From Chionoecetes opilio (lineage: Eukaryota > Arthropoda > Malacostraca > Decapoda > Majidae): a DNA stretch of 64,000 bases. Positions within the stretch are counted from its first letter, which is position 1. Every line of letters starts with the position of its first letter. The position numbers and the translations under genes are program-made. Below are positions 23,030 through 33,402 of the stretch, piece by piece. The stretch covers positions 1 through 64,000 of the forward strand of contig JACEEZ010018261.1 of the NCBI GenBank assembly GCA_016584305.1. The letters run 5' to 3'. Under the pieces are notes generated by a model. That model saw only the letters and a list, made by a program, of their open reading frames with translations, did not search any database and was not told the DNA's origin.

Positions 23030-24400
23030 AATATTAAAAACATTTCCATAACTTTGTTGAGAAGGCCAGGGGCCTTTCTCCCAATAAATGTATTGGACTG
23101 CATGTCTCCGGAAGAGGTAAGAACACCTTCTCTTTCCCGAAATGCCAGGGAGGGACGAGTACGCAACCCGTCCCTTCCCCGCGGGACACATGGACAAAAT
23201 TTGCGCACACGTTAGGTCCCCAAAGGACTGGGGGACACGCGAACCAGCAAGTGTGCCCGCACAATTAAGGGGACCCAATATAATTCATTCACAGTAAGGA
23301 GGGTCTGGGCCCCCCTCCATGAGGAAACCAATTTTTGATATCAATATAGAGTGTGACCAGATTTACGCAGAGATGTCGGTGTATTGCCAAGGCCCAGTCT
23401 CCCATCTCCGGGTATGGAGACCGCAGAGCTGTACAGTCCTCGCAGATACTTTTGGGGGGGGCCGGATGGTGCGCAGTTTATTTTGCCCTGTATAGTAATC
23501 CAACTTTCTTTGCCAAACTGTTGTTGAATGATCATATGGATTTCTGCCGAGCGTAGGTCCGTAAGCCGTTTGGCCACTGCAGAAAAATGTGAGTAGGGCT
23601 TGGGTCTTTTTCTCAGCTGCAGCGTGTTTGGCCAAGGTCATTCAGTTCCTCATACCGCCCGCAACACTACATTGTGCCGGTGACCCAACCAATAAGCTGG
23701 GGACCGTCCGGCCTCGCCTCTTGAGCGATTATAAAGGCCGATCCTTCCAGGATTGGCCTTTGGAACAGGGGGTGATGGGGGAGGAGTTAAAAATTACATA
23801 GTGATTGAAGAGCACTACAAGAAATCACTAAAAAGTGTTAAAAGGAAAAAACATCGAAGGGGTTAAAAATAATTCATGAGACATTATTAAAATAGCACCT
23901 TTATTTCAGCCACGGTAACAACAGATGAAACACTTGGAAGGGCTGTGTTTACGGCCTTTGTTAAAACGATGGGGATACGACCGATCCGTATCCAACTTCC
24001 TTCGTCTGATTTGGAACCATCAGTAAAGGGAAGGGATCAGAACTCTGATGTGTGCAAAAGTGGTCTAAAAACTGTGCCGCTTCAGCCTGAGGAGGTAAAG
24101 GACCCTTGTGAGGGCGCGGAAGGCTGTTTTTCCAAAAAGGACACTTTCTGGGAGAAGCCCCGAAAATGGACCGACTGTCGTAGGGGGGGGGGGGGGGCCT
24201 ATCGGGCAGATCCATAAAGAGAGGGAAGGGATTAAGGATAGCGTCTCCGATAATAGCTGTTCGTAACGGAAACCAAAGGGGGGGCTTTTTGGTAAGCTTC
24301 TTTCGCCCTGAAAGGTAAAACTTGCATGGCAGGATTGGAAGGATTAGTGTGACACTAGGTAAACAAGATAAGAAGAAGAAGATGAGGGGCAAGACTCAGA
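23030..24400 (-). pseudogene. LINE (Jockey-like) RNase H and 3' region, frameshifted
   Basis: Read on the minus strand from about 24400 downwards, successive frames give a segment with GVGYGS-like sequence (EVGYGSVVSPSF, near 23990), then SALQSLCNF (near 23800; the RNase H 'SDSRSAL' region), then KINCAPSGPP and TRRWETGPWQY (near 23400; resembling the 'RRWE-ALARLRIGH' segment after RNase H), then FPHGGGPRP and finally a Cys-containing end with CAQILSMCP (near 23200). This order matches the C-terminal half of Jockey-clade LINE ORF2 (RNase H, then a Cys-His tail). Every segment is in a different frame from the next. The RNase H catalytic Asp residues are not clearly preserved. Seen: ordered motifs. 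Inferred: clade. Confidence 0.55.
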
Positions 24401-24859
24401 GGAAACTTACTAGGATGGAAGAAGAAGGGATAATTTGCCTTGGTGTGAGGGAAGAGTGGCGAATAGTTTCGGTTAAGGGCCTTTGTTCCTGCTTGCAGTA
24501 TTACAGGTTTTGATGATGATGATGTATGAGTTGGATAAGGAGTTAATGGATTGATTTGATGTATGTAAATGTTGGCTTGATTAGATACAAAAAAAGGAGA
24601 TTAATAAAGTGTTATTACCGTTCAAATTTACCAATATTTGTCTTTCGTTGTTAGATATTATCTCCGGAATTACAGAAGTAAATATCAACCAAATTTATTC
24701 GACAAGTACAACTTTTTTTCTTTGAAAATTTTCTGTCCTTGTTAATCAGAGGAATTCCATATCCCAAATGGCGGGCGTTTTTTTTCAATGTGTTTCATGT
24801 GATTTGAAAAGGAAAACATCAGTTGTCAAGCTTTTGTCTTGACGTCCATGACTTGCCTA

Positions 24860-25300
24860 GTGATTGAGTAAAATTTGCGTGACTGTCACAACCAGTTCTA
24901 ACGTGGGAAGTATCCCCAGGGGTTGCAATGGTAGGCGCACATTTTCTCCGCTCCTTCATTTGGGACGTCGCAAGCAATTAGGGAGCGCGCTGCCTCCAAA
25001 GTTTGTTAAGTTCAAAAACCGCAGTGGCTGCCCGCTCTGTGTGAGACGATTTGCCATAGATGCAATGTATCTGAACCGTTCCGCCCAACCGAGCGTTTGC
25101 GAGGGGTATGGGCACGGTACCGCCGCGTTTGGCAAACTTGCCGCAGTACATGTGAAAACCGATTCCCATAGGACTACCATTTGGAATTTGTCTACCGCGC
25201 GTTTTTTTTTGCTTACCCGCGCGTGTATTGAAAACCGAGACTTCGTATGTGAAACAGGGCCTTTAGCCGTATGAATGTATCAGTACGAGGGGGCTGCGGA
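24860..25300 (-). pseudogene. Possible reverse-transcriptase thumb of the same LINE
   Basis: Minus-strand frames include GFHMYCGKFAKRGGTVPIP and VPCPYPSQTLG, which look like the segment after the RT catalytic YVDD box in Jockey elements (aromatic-rich 'F-S-x-SKT' followed by Cys and Pro-rich residues). It lies upstream, in the element's sense, of the RNase H fragment at 23030-24400 on the same strand, as expected. The YVDD box itself was not found. Low certainty. Confidence 0.3.
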
Positions 25301-25479
25301 AAATGGGGGTAAAAGAGCAGTGGTTTTCCTCTATTATCTCAAAGAACACCAGATTTGTTTTTTTTTTTTAAAATACGTTGTTGTGATAGTACTAAAAAAA
25401 GATCACCGATTTTCACATACAGGTTGGTTCCCTGTGAGGTGGAAGCAATTAAAATTCCATAGATTATAATGAGCGCATT

Positions 25480-26920
25480 TAATAGCGTGTTGTTTTAGGG
25501 CATGTAGTTTCCTGAAAAAAATTTATGTTCCAGTAATCAGTGGGAACGGAGTCTATGAACATGCGTTGTAAGATAACTCTTGCTAATAATTTAAATTTAC
25601 ATTTTTTAATAGTAGCATACGTAGTTTTCGCATAAATTGCTTCCCATCTACGATGAGTTAAAAAAAATGTTTGTTTGGCCGGTATAAAAAGATAGTAGGT
25701 ATGGTGCGTTAATTGGAAGCGCTAGGGGAAAGTTCAAAACATTACACAAAGTGCGCAAACTATAAGAAAAATTGTTTATAATTCTAAAGAAATGACGGTT
25801 ATAAGCAAAAAAAAGAAACGGATAGTTTGCGAGGGTAGATCTCGTTGAGCTAACAAAAAGTATTTTAAGGCATATTGGTCTAGGATTTAATAGTGTACAT
25901 AGTTATTTTAAATTGTGGAAACACAATTAAAGCTAGTATTTTGGACCATTATAAGCAGCCTTAAATAATCGGTTAGGGAAACTTTCCCTATGCATCGGGG
26001 AGGACCTCGGGAACGATGAGCCCCTCACCTAGGGTCCATGAATTGTTCCCCTTTTGGCACATAATTGTGTGAGTCTTCTCTTTTCTTACCGTTTCGATTA
26101 ACACTTAAGTCGCCAGGACAACTTTTTTTTCGATGTACAGACGTGTGGTGACGTTAATTACATTTCTACATCCATGATTTCAGGAAAGTTAGAAGGGGCT
26201 ATCTGGAGAGTCTGTGTCATTTTGTGTCTTCATCTGTGTCATAGTAGTGCTATAAATGAACAAATTACAAATACAAAACGGAGTGGCGACGTCGATAACG
26301 GGCTACAATAAGGTCGCCATCTAGTGTTTATGTTCTGAGTGTCCTCCCGCCGTCGTCGTCGCCCGAAAAAAAAAAAATAGGGAATTTGAAACCGTATATA
26401 CTTGCAGATACAAAGCATAAAACAACGCTGAAACAGGGTAGATTATACAGTCATGATATAAACTACTGTGTATCATCTTCAGTGGCACATACACATCAGT
26501 ACTGATGCTATAATTTGCAATATATGCACACAAAACGTAAGTTAGTCAAAGCCTTCGTCAGAAAGACATTGACTAATGGTTAGTCAATGCTTTGTATCGT
26601 GTTCACGGGCTATTCTTACTTCTGTTTATCAAAGATTTACTTTTTGTGAAAATATTTGGAATAAAAACACTGATTCTGTACCAATACACTAATGATCATG
26701 ATAATATATTATAAGTCTTAAAACGATGGTTCTTTGAAAGCATTTATTCATATTGCGACGCTTGGCATTTCTCCTCCGAAATATTGTCAAGTAGCCTACC
26801 ACATTTACTTGAGTTGAAAACTGATGAAGCTAAAATAAATATTTGGCGCAAATGTGATTTGGTTCGGTTAGACATGCTGCAGAGAAGAAAGAGATACTGA
26901 GAAGAGAATATCCATCATTA
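25480..26920. other. No recognisable gene
   Basis: AT-rich unique DNA. At 26009-26033 a segment (CCTCGGGAACGATGAGCCCC) recurs in slightly different form at 37287-37310. Confidence 0.5.
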
Positions 26921-26922
26921 TC

Positions 26923-26969
26923 ATGGCTAAGCAGTGTGCCCTGTGCAGAGCAAGGCAAAGGATTATACG
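26923..26969 (+). CDS. Candidate first coding exon (host gene, unproven)
   Basis: An ATG opens a frame reading MAKQCALCRARQRII and runs straight into a consensus splice donor (CG|GTAAGTAAT) at 26970. The peptide has a CxxC pair that could belong to a zinc-binding N-terminus. No downstream exon with matching phase was identified, and a 47-bp open frame can occur by chance. The combination of start and strong donor is the only evidence. Confidence 0.25.
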
Positions 26970-27119
26970 GTAAGTAATATTTTTGTTTCTCTTAATTTGT
27001 TCTTGAAGTAAGTATAGTATTAATTAAGGAAGCATGACAATAAAATAAGAGTTGTGAAGAGCAGAGTATTGCGCATCATAGACGTCAATTGTTCGCTTGT
27101 TTTGCTTTGGGTTAAATAC

Positions 27120-27245
27120 TTGAATAGTGCCGCGATTCCTGAGAAAGACACAAGACAGGGCAGCTGCCACGCCTGTGATAGCATCATTGGACATCACCGG
27201 GGCTCATAGTGTTCCCCAAGGGATCCTCACAGCTCTAAACAACCA
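27120..27245 (+). repeat. Repeat shared with the inside of the MITE at 30.8 kb
   Basis: The block from TTCCTGAGAAAGAC through GCCTGTGATAGCATCAT, GGACATCACC and CCAAGGGATCCTC closely matches about 31075-31170. This is probably a remnant of the same or a related element. Confidence 0.7.
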
Positions 27246-27489
27246 ACAGCAGCCAGCATAATAGTGGCGAGGCCAGCCAGACTCACGGCACTCATGGCAA
27301 CACGGCTGCTGACCTGGATATCCTGCCGCCCTTCGCCTCCCTTCGAGTCCCTTGCTATACACCTCCCTCGCCTTCCTTTGCAGTGAACCTTTCTATTCCA
27401 CGATCAGTGTATGTATTGGTAAGTAGTAAATTGGTTTTGGAAATACTTTGGAACTCATCCTTCCGGCTTTGACTGAAATGAACTAGCGT

Positions 27490-27672
27490 TAAGGTTAGGT
27501 TAGGTTAGGTATACTTTGTGGTTAAGGTTAGGTTAGGTTCGGTTAGGTATACTTTGTGGTTAAGGTTAGGTTAGGTATACTTTGTGGTTAAGGTTAGGTT
27601 AGGTTCGGTTAGGTATACTTTGTGGTAAGGTTAGGTTAGGTATACTTTGTGGTTAAGGTTAGGTTAGGTTAG
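27490..27672 (+). repeat. Interstitial TTAGG-type tract, left arm
   Basis: Short runs of GGTTAGGTTAGG separated regularly by TATACTTTGTGG, seven blocks in all. TTAGG is the common arthropod telomere motif. The regular spacer makes this a composite repeat, not a plain telomeric run. Confidence 0.85.
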
Positions 27673-28049
27673 ATTTTTACATATAGTGACTTTGATGATT
27701 TTTTGGGGAGCCATAAATCACTTATATTTGCTTCCCCCACCCAAAAACCCCGTATTCCCGCCAGTTCCCCAGGCTTGTTGGCTATAGGGGGAAGAACAAA
27801 AAGATAGGGGTGAAGGACTTCTTCCAAAGTTTTACCAATTTATGAACTTACTGGATGTTACCCGTTGTTGTTGTTGTTGTTTTCGGTAAAACTTTGGAAG
27901 AAGTCCTTCACCCCTATCTTTTTTTTCTTCCCCCTATAGCCAACAAGCCTGGGGAACTGGCGGGAATACGGGGTTTTTGGGTGGGGGAAGCAAATATAAG
28001 TGATTTATGGCTCCCCAAAAAATCATCAAAGTCACTATATGTAAAAATC

Positions 28050-28228
28050 TAACCTAACCTAACCTTAACCACAAAGTATACCTAACCTAACCTAACCTAA
28101 CCTTAACCACAAAGTATACCTAACCTAACCGAACCTTAACCACAAAGTATACCTAACCTAACCTATCCTAACCTAACCTAACCTTAACCACAAAGTATAC
28201 CTAACCTAACCTAACCTAACTGGACTTA
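28050..28228 (-). repeat. Interstitial TTAGG-type tract, right arm
   Basis: The complement of the left-arm tract: CCTAACCTAACC blocks separated by CCACAAAGTATA. One block has a CTATCC variant. Confidence 0.85.
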
Positions 28229-28410
28229 AAAATTTTTTGAGGCACCTCATATTTCATAGCGGCCGTGTGGGTTAACCAAGGCTGAGCGTACGCTGGAACC
28301 TTTACAGATGTGAAGTACAATAAGCATACAATACAGTGCGCTAGTTCATTTCAGTCAAAGCCGGAAGGATGAGTTCCAAAGTGTTTCTGAGGAATATGGA
28401 GAAGAGGGTG

Positions 28411-28616
28411 CAGTCAGTTCGTACATAAGTTATTTCGTACACTAAAAATTTTGCGTAGTCTATATGAAACCATAGTCGTTTCGTACACTCAGCTCAGAGT
28501 TGAACTTGACTACTAGAGCTACAAAACGACATCAGGTATCTACGAAAAAATTCAAATCAGTGTACGAAACTACTAACAAACCTGGGTACGAAACAACTTG
28601 TGTACGAAACTCCCTG
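28411..28616. mobile_element. Small MITE with CAG ends (pogo/Tigger-like)
   Basis: 206 bp. The left end CAGTCAGTTCGTACATAAGT and the complement of the right end (CAGGGAGTTTCGTACACAAG) form a TIR of about 32 bp, and GTACGAAAC/GTTTCGTAC repeats occur just inside. The right flank is TA and the left flank is TG, so the TA target duplication is imperfect. CAG-starting TIRs with TA targets are typical of pogo/Tigger elements. Non-coding. Confidence 0.65.
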
Positions 28617-28699
28617 TAACCGTAGGAGGTTAGGTTAGAATATCGGGGTCGAGGGCGGCAGAGCCTCCCCGTTTGGAGGTTCAATTTGGTTAGGTTAGG

Positions 28700-30290
28700 A
28701 AGCTAGGTGGTATTATTTTACACTAGGACCGAAATTCCCTACAAAATTTTGGGAGTGTGGTTTCTATTTACCTTATTGGATTCTAGGGTATTATTATGTG
28801 TTTGCCCATACTCCCCCTCTCCACAAAACAAGCTTGGGACCTGGGGGAAGCGGGATATTTGGCTGGGATACAAAATAAACATCGCAACCACATAGTTTTT
28901 GAGTTAGGGGTGTTGAAAAAATTCCCTAGATCTAGGGAAAATTAATTGGATTTCTTCCGAGTCCAGAGACGTGAACCTGACGATCCTCACAGAATGATGA
29001 CCAAGTGTCGAGAACCCCCCCACCCCCCCGCTAGGAGGATAGGTTAATTTGTTTAGGTTATATTTGGTTAGGTTAGGTTAGATTTGGTTTGGTTGGTTAG
29101 AATTGGTTAGGTTAGCTTAGGTTAGATTTGGTTGGGTTAGGTTATCGGTGGGTCAAGCCCCCCGCTAGGTTAGGTTCATTTGGCTAGGTTAGGTTATTTT
29201 GGGTAGGGAAATTTCTGTAGATATAAGGAATATACCCTAGATCTAGAGAATTTTACCCCCATACACAACTCTTAAATTACGTGTTTCTGACGCATAATGT
29301 GTTCCCCACCCGAAACCCTGCATTCACACAGGTTCCCAAACTTGTTATGGGGAAGTGGGTGAGTATGGGCAAATACTAGAAATTTACCAATTCTAGGAAA
29401 TTCTCTCTATGGACTTCTGTCGCAAATCATACTTTTGGAGATATGACATTTTGTTTATAGGGAGGTGAGAGATAAAGTGTTTACGTCCGTCACACTCTTC
29501 TTCCTCTTGTGACCTCCTTCCACTCGTGTTCTTCCCTTGCCGCGGACACTTCTTTAATGCAGATTTGGCTTTAGTTTGGAGGTTAACGTGTGGGAATAGG
29601 TTAGGTTAGGTTAGGTTAGATTAGTGAGTCTAAAGGTGGGGTTAGGTTAGTTTAATTTTCATATCTCATACACTCCTTCTTATTAAAAAAGTCTATATCT
29701 CCGAAGTAGTGATTTGCGACGGAAGTTCATAGAGAGAATAAAAATATTTCTTAGAATCTATTGAGGTGAACAGAAACAACATTCCCAATTGTGTAAGGAA
29801 TTTCTGTCCTAGTGTACAAATTTAATGGTTAGGTTGTTAGCTAGCTCGGGTTTAGGTAAATTTTTCTAGATCTAGGTACATTTCCTTAGATATAGGGAAT
29901 TTTGACTCCCCTACATAACTCCAAAAGTACGTATGTTCGACACAGTAATTGTTCCCTACCCGAAAAGCTCGCATTTCCACAAGTCCCCACACTTGTTTGC
30001 GGGAAGGGATTGGGTCGCTCTCCCCCTTCCAAGGGGGAGAGTAAGGGCAAATGCTAGAAATTTACCAAAACTAAAAATAACACAAGGGGGTATGTGTGGG
30101 CCATCAAGGCTCGGTTAAGTAATCAATGACCAGTAAATGTTTACACTAGGACTATAATTTTCTACACAATCATAGAGTATGGTTTGTTTACCTTAATGGA
30201 TTCTGATAAGCTTCCGTCGTAAATTACTACTTTCGGAGATATAAGATGTTTTTATAGGAAAGAGAGTGAATAGGAAATAGGAAAATCTAC
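28700..30290. repeat. Cluster of related repeat segments in TTAGG-like DNA
   Basis: Segments built from the same blocks recur in both orientations: 28712-28935, 29215-29440, 29640-29840 and 29865-30260. The shared blocks include CCCTAGATCTAGGG, a TTCCC-CACCC-GAAA segment followed by AAACTTGTT, TACACTAGGACC-GAAATT, and TCTCCGAAG-AGTGATTTGC or its complement. Another copy lies at 31500-31655. The inner arms of the palindrome at 27.7-28.0 kb contain a related sequence (CTTCCCCCACCCAAAAACCC). No coding frame spans the blocks. Confidence 0.65.
29035..29205 (+). repeat. Degenerate GGTTA-rich tract
   Basis: GGTTAGGTT units mixed with ATTTGGTTA variants. Shorter tracts occur at 28625-28705, 29595-29650 and 31650-31670. 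Confidence 0.75.
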
Positions 30291-30392
30291 TAACCTAACC
30301 TTATGACTCACTAAGACACTAACGTAACCTTTTCTGACCGGCAAATTGTTACTTTCAAACATTAATTGAGTACGAGATTATAAATGTTCTTT

Positions 30393-30772
30393 CCTATGTA
30401 TTTTGATTTGTAAGAATGTTGGTCACATTAAAAATTGTCGGAAATGCCTCATTTTGCAGTTATCCCCCTCATAAAAACCTGAGGACCCATCGGAAGTTTT
30501 GGGCGGGAAGGGGAAACAAGTTTTGTATGTGGAGTAGATTATGTAGATGACGTAAAATATATCCGGTATACACTATGGGATGATATGAAGCTGAAAATAC
30601 ATCAAAATATATAACCAATAACCTACAGATACCTACCTATTTCTAGGGAAGTTCCCTAACCTAACCTAACCTTAAGGGGATAACTGCAAAATGAGGCATT
30701 TCCGATGATTATAAATGTTAAATAATAATTATTGATGTGACCATCATTCTTAACACATCAAAATATACAGGA
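30393..30772. mobile_element. Fold-back element with about 80-100 bp arms
   Basis: The left arm (about 30393-30470: TATTTTGATTTGTAAGAATG ... AAATGCCTCATTTTGCAGTT) pairs with the right arm (about 30674-30772: AACTGCAAAATGAGGCATTT ... CACATCAAAATATACAGG). The right arm is longer by an AT-rich insert. The spacer is about 200 bp and includes CCTAACCTAACC. Confidence 0.75.
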
Positions 30773-30790
30773 TAAGAATACTTTAACGTA

Positions 30791-31352
30791 CACACAACCC
30801 TCGTTTTCCGGACCTCCATTTCCCGGATATCGGATTTGCCGGTCAAAATCAGAGGTCCGGGGATATGTCAGAGTCCCGGACTAATGCCTGGTCCCGTCCG
30901 TAAATTGACCAAAGTTGTCCGGCGGTCCGAGCGTCTCCTGTCACACCTGGTCAGTGTCCGCGCCTCCCGCAGTGTCAGCATGCTCAGCTTTTGTATTGTT
31001 TACATTGGGTACACGACACTCACTCTCCAAGACACACCCCTCCGGCAACACGCTGTCACCGCCTCACCTGTGCCTTTCCTGAGGAAGACGATCAACTACA
31101 GCGCCTGTGATAGCATCATAGGACATCACCAGGGCACATAGTGTTCCCAAGGGATCCTCGCAGCACTAAAAACACACAAAGTGACGTAAAAGTCCGGGCG
31201 GGGTAGCTGATATTGGCGGTTGCCGGACAGTAAATACTAGAGTAGGATAAACGTCCGGGGTGAGTAATGGCCTCGGACTGTTGCGATTCCCGGACGTTTG
31301 CGGTTCCCGGACCAGTGCTCCCCCTATTAGTCCGGGAAAACGAGGTTGTGTG
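30791..31352. mobile_element. 562-bp TIR element with TA target sites (Tc1/mariner-pogo type)
   Basis: The left end CACACAACCCTCGTTTTCCG and the complement of the right end (CACACAACCTCGTTTTCCCG) form a TIR of about 23 bp. Both ends abut TA (30789-30790 and 31353-31354). CCTCGTTTTCC-like ends are typical of pogo/Tigger families. The interior is GC-rich and repeats CCGGAC many times. A 101-codon frame (30836-31141) has no transposase motif. The segment 31075-31170 is shared with 27120-27245. It is non-autonomous. Confidence 0.8.
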
Positions 31353-31673
31353 TAGTTCGTACTAAATTACTGGTTGAATACCATCAAACCTAACTCACGT
31401 TAACCTGACTAAAGGCAAATTCGCGTTAAAAATGTCCGCGGCAAAGGAAAATTGAGGCGATGCAGGTCACAAGAGAAAGAAGAGTGAGGCGCACATAAAC
31501 ACTTTGTCTCTCTTGTCACTTGTCGTATCTCCAAAAGTATTGATTTGCAACGGAAGCTCATTGAGAGTTTTTCTTAGAATCCTAAAAGGTAAACATTAAC
31601 CATGGTCCCACTTGTGTAGGGAATTCTGGTCCTAGTGTAAAATAATACCTAATGCCCAGGTTAGGTTAGTGAG

Positions 31674-32107
31674 TTAAGATTTGTTGTATCAACCCTGCTA
31701 TATATCGTTTACTACCTTATGAAGGACAAATCTTTTGTCATATGTCTTTTACTAACCTTCAAGCCTCTTGGCAACTTTTTAATTTGGTAAAAAAGGGAGG
31801 TTAGGTTAAGGTTAAGTTTAGTTTTATTTTAAATAAACTAAACTTAACCTTACCTTAACCTTACCATAACCTAACCTAGCCTGGCTGCTGTCAGTGAGGG
31901 AGGGATTGGCCTGTGGTCACTGACTGTGCTGATGACGACGGCGGAGTTTCACCTATTTATTTTTATTATCATTTATTCTTCCGTGATTTTCATCGAAGTA
32001 ACAGCTTGCCAGGAGGTTTGAAGGTTAGTAGAAGACGTGTATGACAAAAGATTTGTCCTTCATAAGGTAGTAAGCTAGATATGGCAGGGGCGATAAACGA
32101 ATCTTAA
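31674..32107. mobile_element. 434-bp fold-back element ending in TTAA
   Basis: The arms at about 31674-31790 and 31995-32107 are complementary, with matched blocks TTAAGATT, CTTATGAAGGACAAATC and ACTAACCTTCAA. A second hairpin of AAGTTTAGTTTATTT type lies inside (31800-31870), next to CCTAACC units. Both outer ends are TTAAGATT/AATCTTAA. Confidence 0.78.
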
Positions 32108-32298
32108 CCAAACAAACATCAGATTTTTTCAAAACGCATAAAATGTATCAGAAAAATATGTTTCATCTGAAAAAGGAGAGCGTTGATAAAGCGAATCTTT
32201 ATCGGTTAGTGAACTAACAGGTGGTCTGTGATATATATTTATGTAAAGAAATTATAACACAAAATGTGATATTTTGTCGGTTTATTTTGTTGTATTTG

Positions 32299-32376
32299 GT
32301 TGCCAGTGAAAGCCCGTTCTGCGTAATAATAACGCATTATATTAAAACAGAACTGGGCTTTCACTGCAAACCTTAA
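32299..32376. repeat. Small inverted repeat
   Basis: GCCAGTGAAAGCCCGTTCTG pairs with CAGAACTGGGCTTTCACTG across a spacer of about 25 bp containing AACGCATTATAT. It could be a tiny MITE or a hairpin. Confidence 0.65.
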
Positions 32377-32446
32377 TAACACGATTTGTGTATATGTAGT
32401 TTTCTTCTGCGGCATATATGTAGTAATTACCATTCACTTCTGGACA

Positions 32447-32644
32447 CTAACAAATATAACCTACGTATTTGGTAAATATTCCACAGGATTGGCGGCGCCA
32501 AATAGCCGGAGCAGTGGGGCCGCTTATTTCCCAAGTCTGGAAAGGGTCGCCTTGCCGGGTGAAGACGCTTGACTGTCGCTCTGTAGCTAACCATCGGATT
32601 TTCTCAAAAATACCATCATTGTGATTCCCACACAAAGTTAACAT
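32447..32644 (-). CDS. Candidate short exon on minus strand (hypothetical)
   Basis: A 65-codon frame starting MLTLCGNHNDGIFEKIRWLA with balanced composition (W, H, Q and R all present) and higher GC than its surroundings, so it looks more protein-like than most frames here. A possible donor (GTAGGT) lies near its end at about 32465. I recognise no family and found no matching second exon. A MITE inserted at 32732 lies just upstream of the start. The plus strand also stays open for about 45 codons. Confidence 0.2.
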   Translation of the reverse strand: MLTLCGNHNDGIFEKIRWLATERQSSVFTRQGDPFQTWEISGPTAPAIWRRQSCGIFTKYVGYIC

Positions 32645-32731
32645 ATTGGTAAGGGAAACTAACCGTGCCCTAACGTAACCTAACCTGACGTGTTTTAAGA
32701 GTAAAGTAGGCGACCCTTTTGTGTAGGCTTA

Positions 32732-33006
32732 AGGCCGGTTCCCACTAGCCCGCTTCTACGGCCGCCGTTGCCGTACACCGCCCAACAATGACGTCCCCCA
32801 TCATCACCGCTTGAGTGGTATTTGTGGTAACCGGGGACAGTTTGCACCTCCGCTCGAGCGGACACCGCCGAGTGGGAGAGATGACTTGATTTTAACTTTG
32901 TACGGCAGCCGTACAGCGGTACGGCGGTGCGGTCGACTTTATTGTGACGTCATTGTTGTTCATTGTTGTACGGCGGCCGTACAAGCGGGCTACTGGGAAC
33001 CGGACT
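32732..33006. mobile_element. 275-bp MITE with TTA target duplication (PIF/Harbinger-like)
   Basis: TIRs of about 36 bp: AGGCCGGTTCCCACTAGCCC at the left and AGTCCGGTTCCCAGTAGCCC as the complement of the right end, followed in both by GCTT(C/G)TACGGCCGCCG. The element is flanked by TTA on both sides (32729-32731 and 33007-33009), a TWA site as used by PIF/Harbinger transposases. The inside contains CGGCAGCCGTAC and CGGCGGCCGTAC hairpins. No transposase. Confidence 0.85.
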
Positions 33007-33132
33007 TTACACAACCATCCGGGTGGCCCAGTTCTGACTAATATTAATTGCCATTTTGTTTAGTTCTAGGTTAAGGTTAGGTAAGTAAGACAATTGACCT
33101 GAATATCTACTAGAATTTACTGTTGCAAATTT

Positions 33133-33135
<3 letters not shown>

Positions 33136-33166
<31 letters not shown>

Positions 33167-33174
33167 ATATATAT

Positions 33175-33252
<78 letters not shown>
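33136..33252. repeat. (TA)n microsatellite with poly-T end
   Basis: More than 50 TA units with four TTA interruptions, followed by about 14 T. Confidence 0.97.
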
Positions 33253-33260
<8 letters not shown>

Positions 33261-33276
33261 TTTTTAATCCCTCCCC

Positions 33277-33402
33277 AGGTCAGAAGGTTATGTTAGGAAT
33301 CCTTGGAGCGAGTTAACCTTAGTTTTTAAATAAGGGGAGGCTATGGCCCCTCCTGGATTTTTGCTGCAAGGTCATTACTTATCCTAACCTCCTGACTTGG
33401 GT
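33277..33402. repeat. Short inverted repeat next to (TA)n
   Basis: CCAGGTCAGAAGGTTATG...GGA at the left pairs imperfectly with TCCTAACCTCCTGACTTGGG at the right. Confidence 0.55.

Larger units (their letters stand above)
27441..28388. mobile_element. Large fold-back palindrome with TTAGG-like arms
   Basis: A near-perfect inverted repeat. Outer arms: ACTTTGGAACTCATCC at 27445 pairs with its complement at 28370. Each arm then carries TTAGG-type repeats. The inner arms (about 27661-27836 and 27885-28060) are almost identical over about 175 bp, and the loop is only about 48 bp (27837-27884) with a GTT run. About 110 bp at 28225-28337 are present only in the right arm. No protein is encoded. It could be a Foldback-type element, or a palindrome made by inverted duplication. 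Confidence 0.85.

Noticed and set aside
27400..30700. A CRISPR-like array or a true chromosome-end telomere
   Set aside because: The GGTTA repeats are short, mixed with other spacers, occur in both orientations and lie in the middle of continuous sequence.
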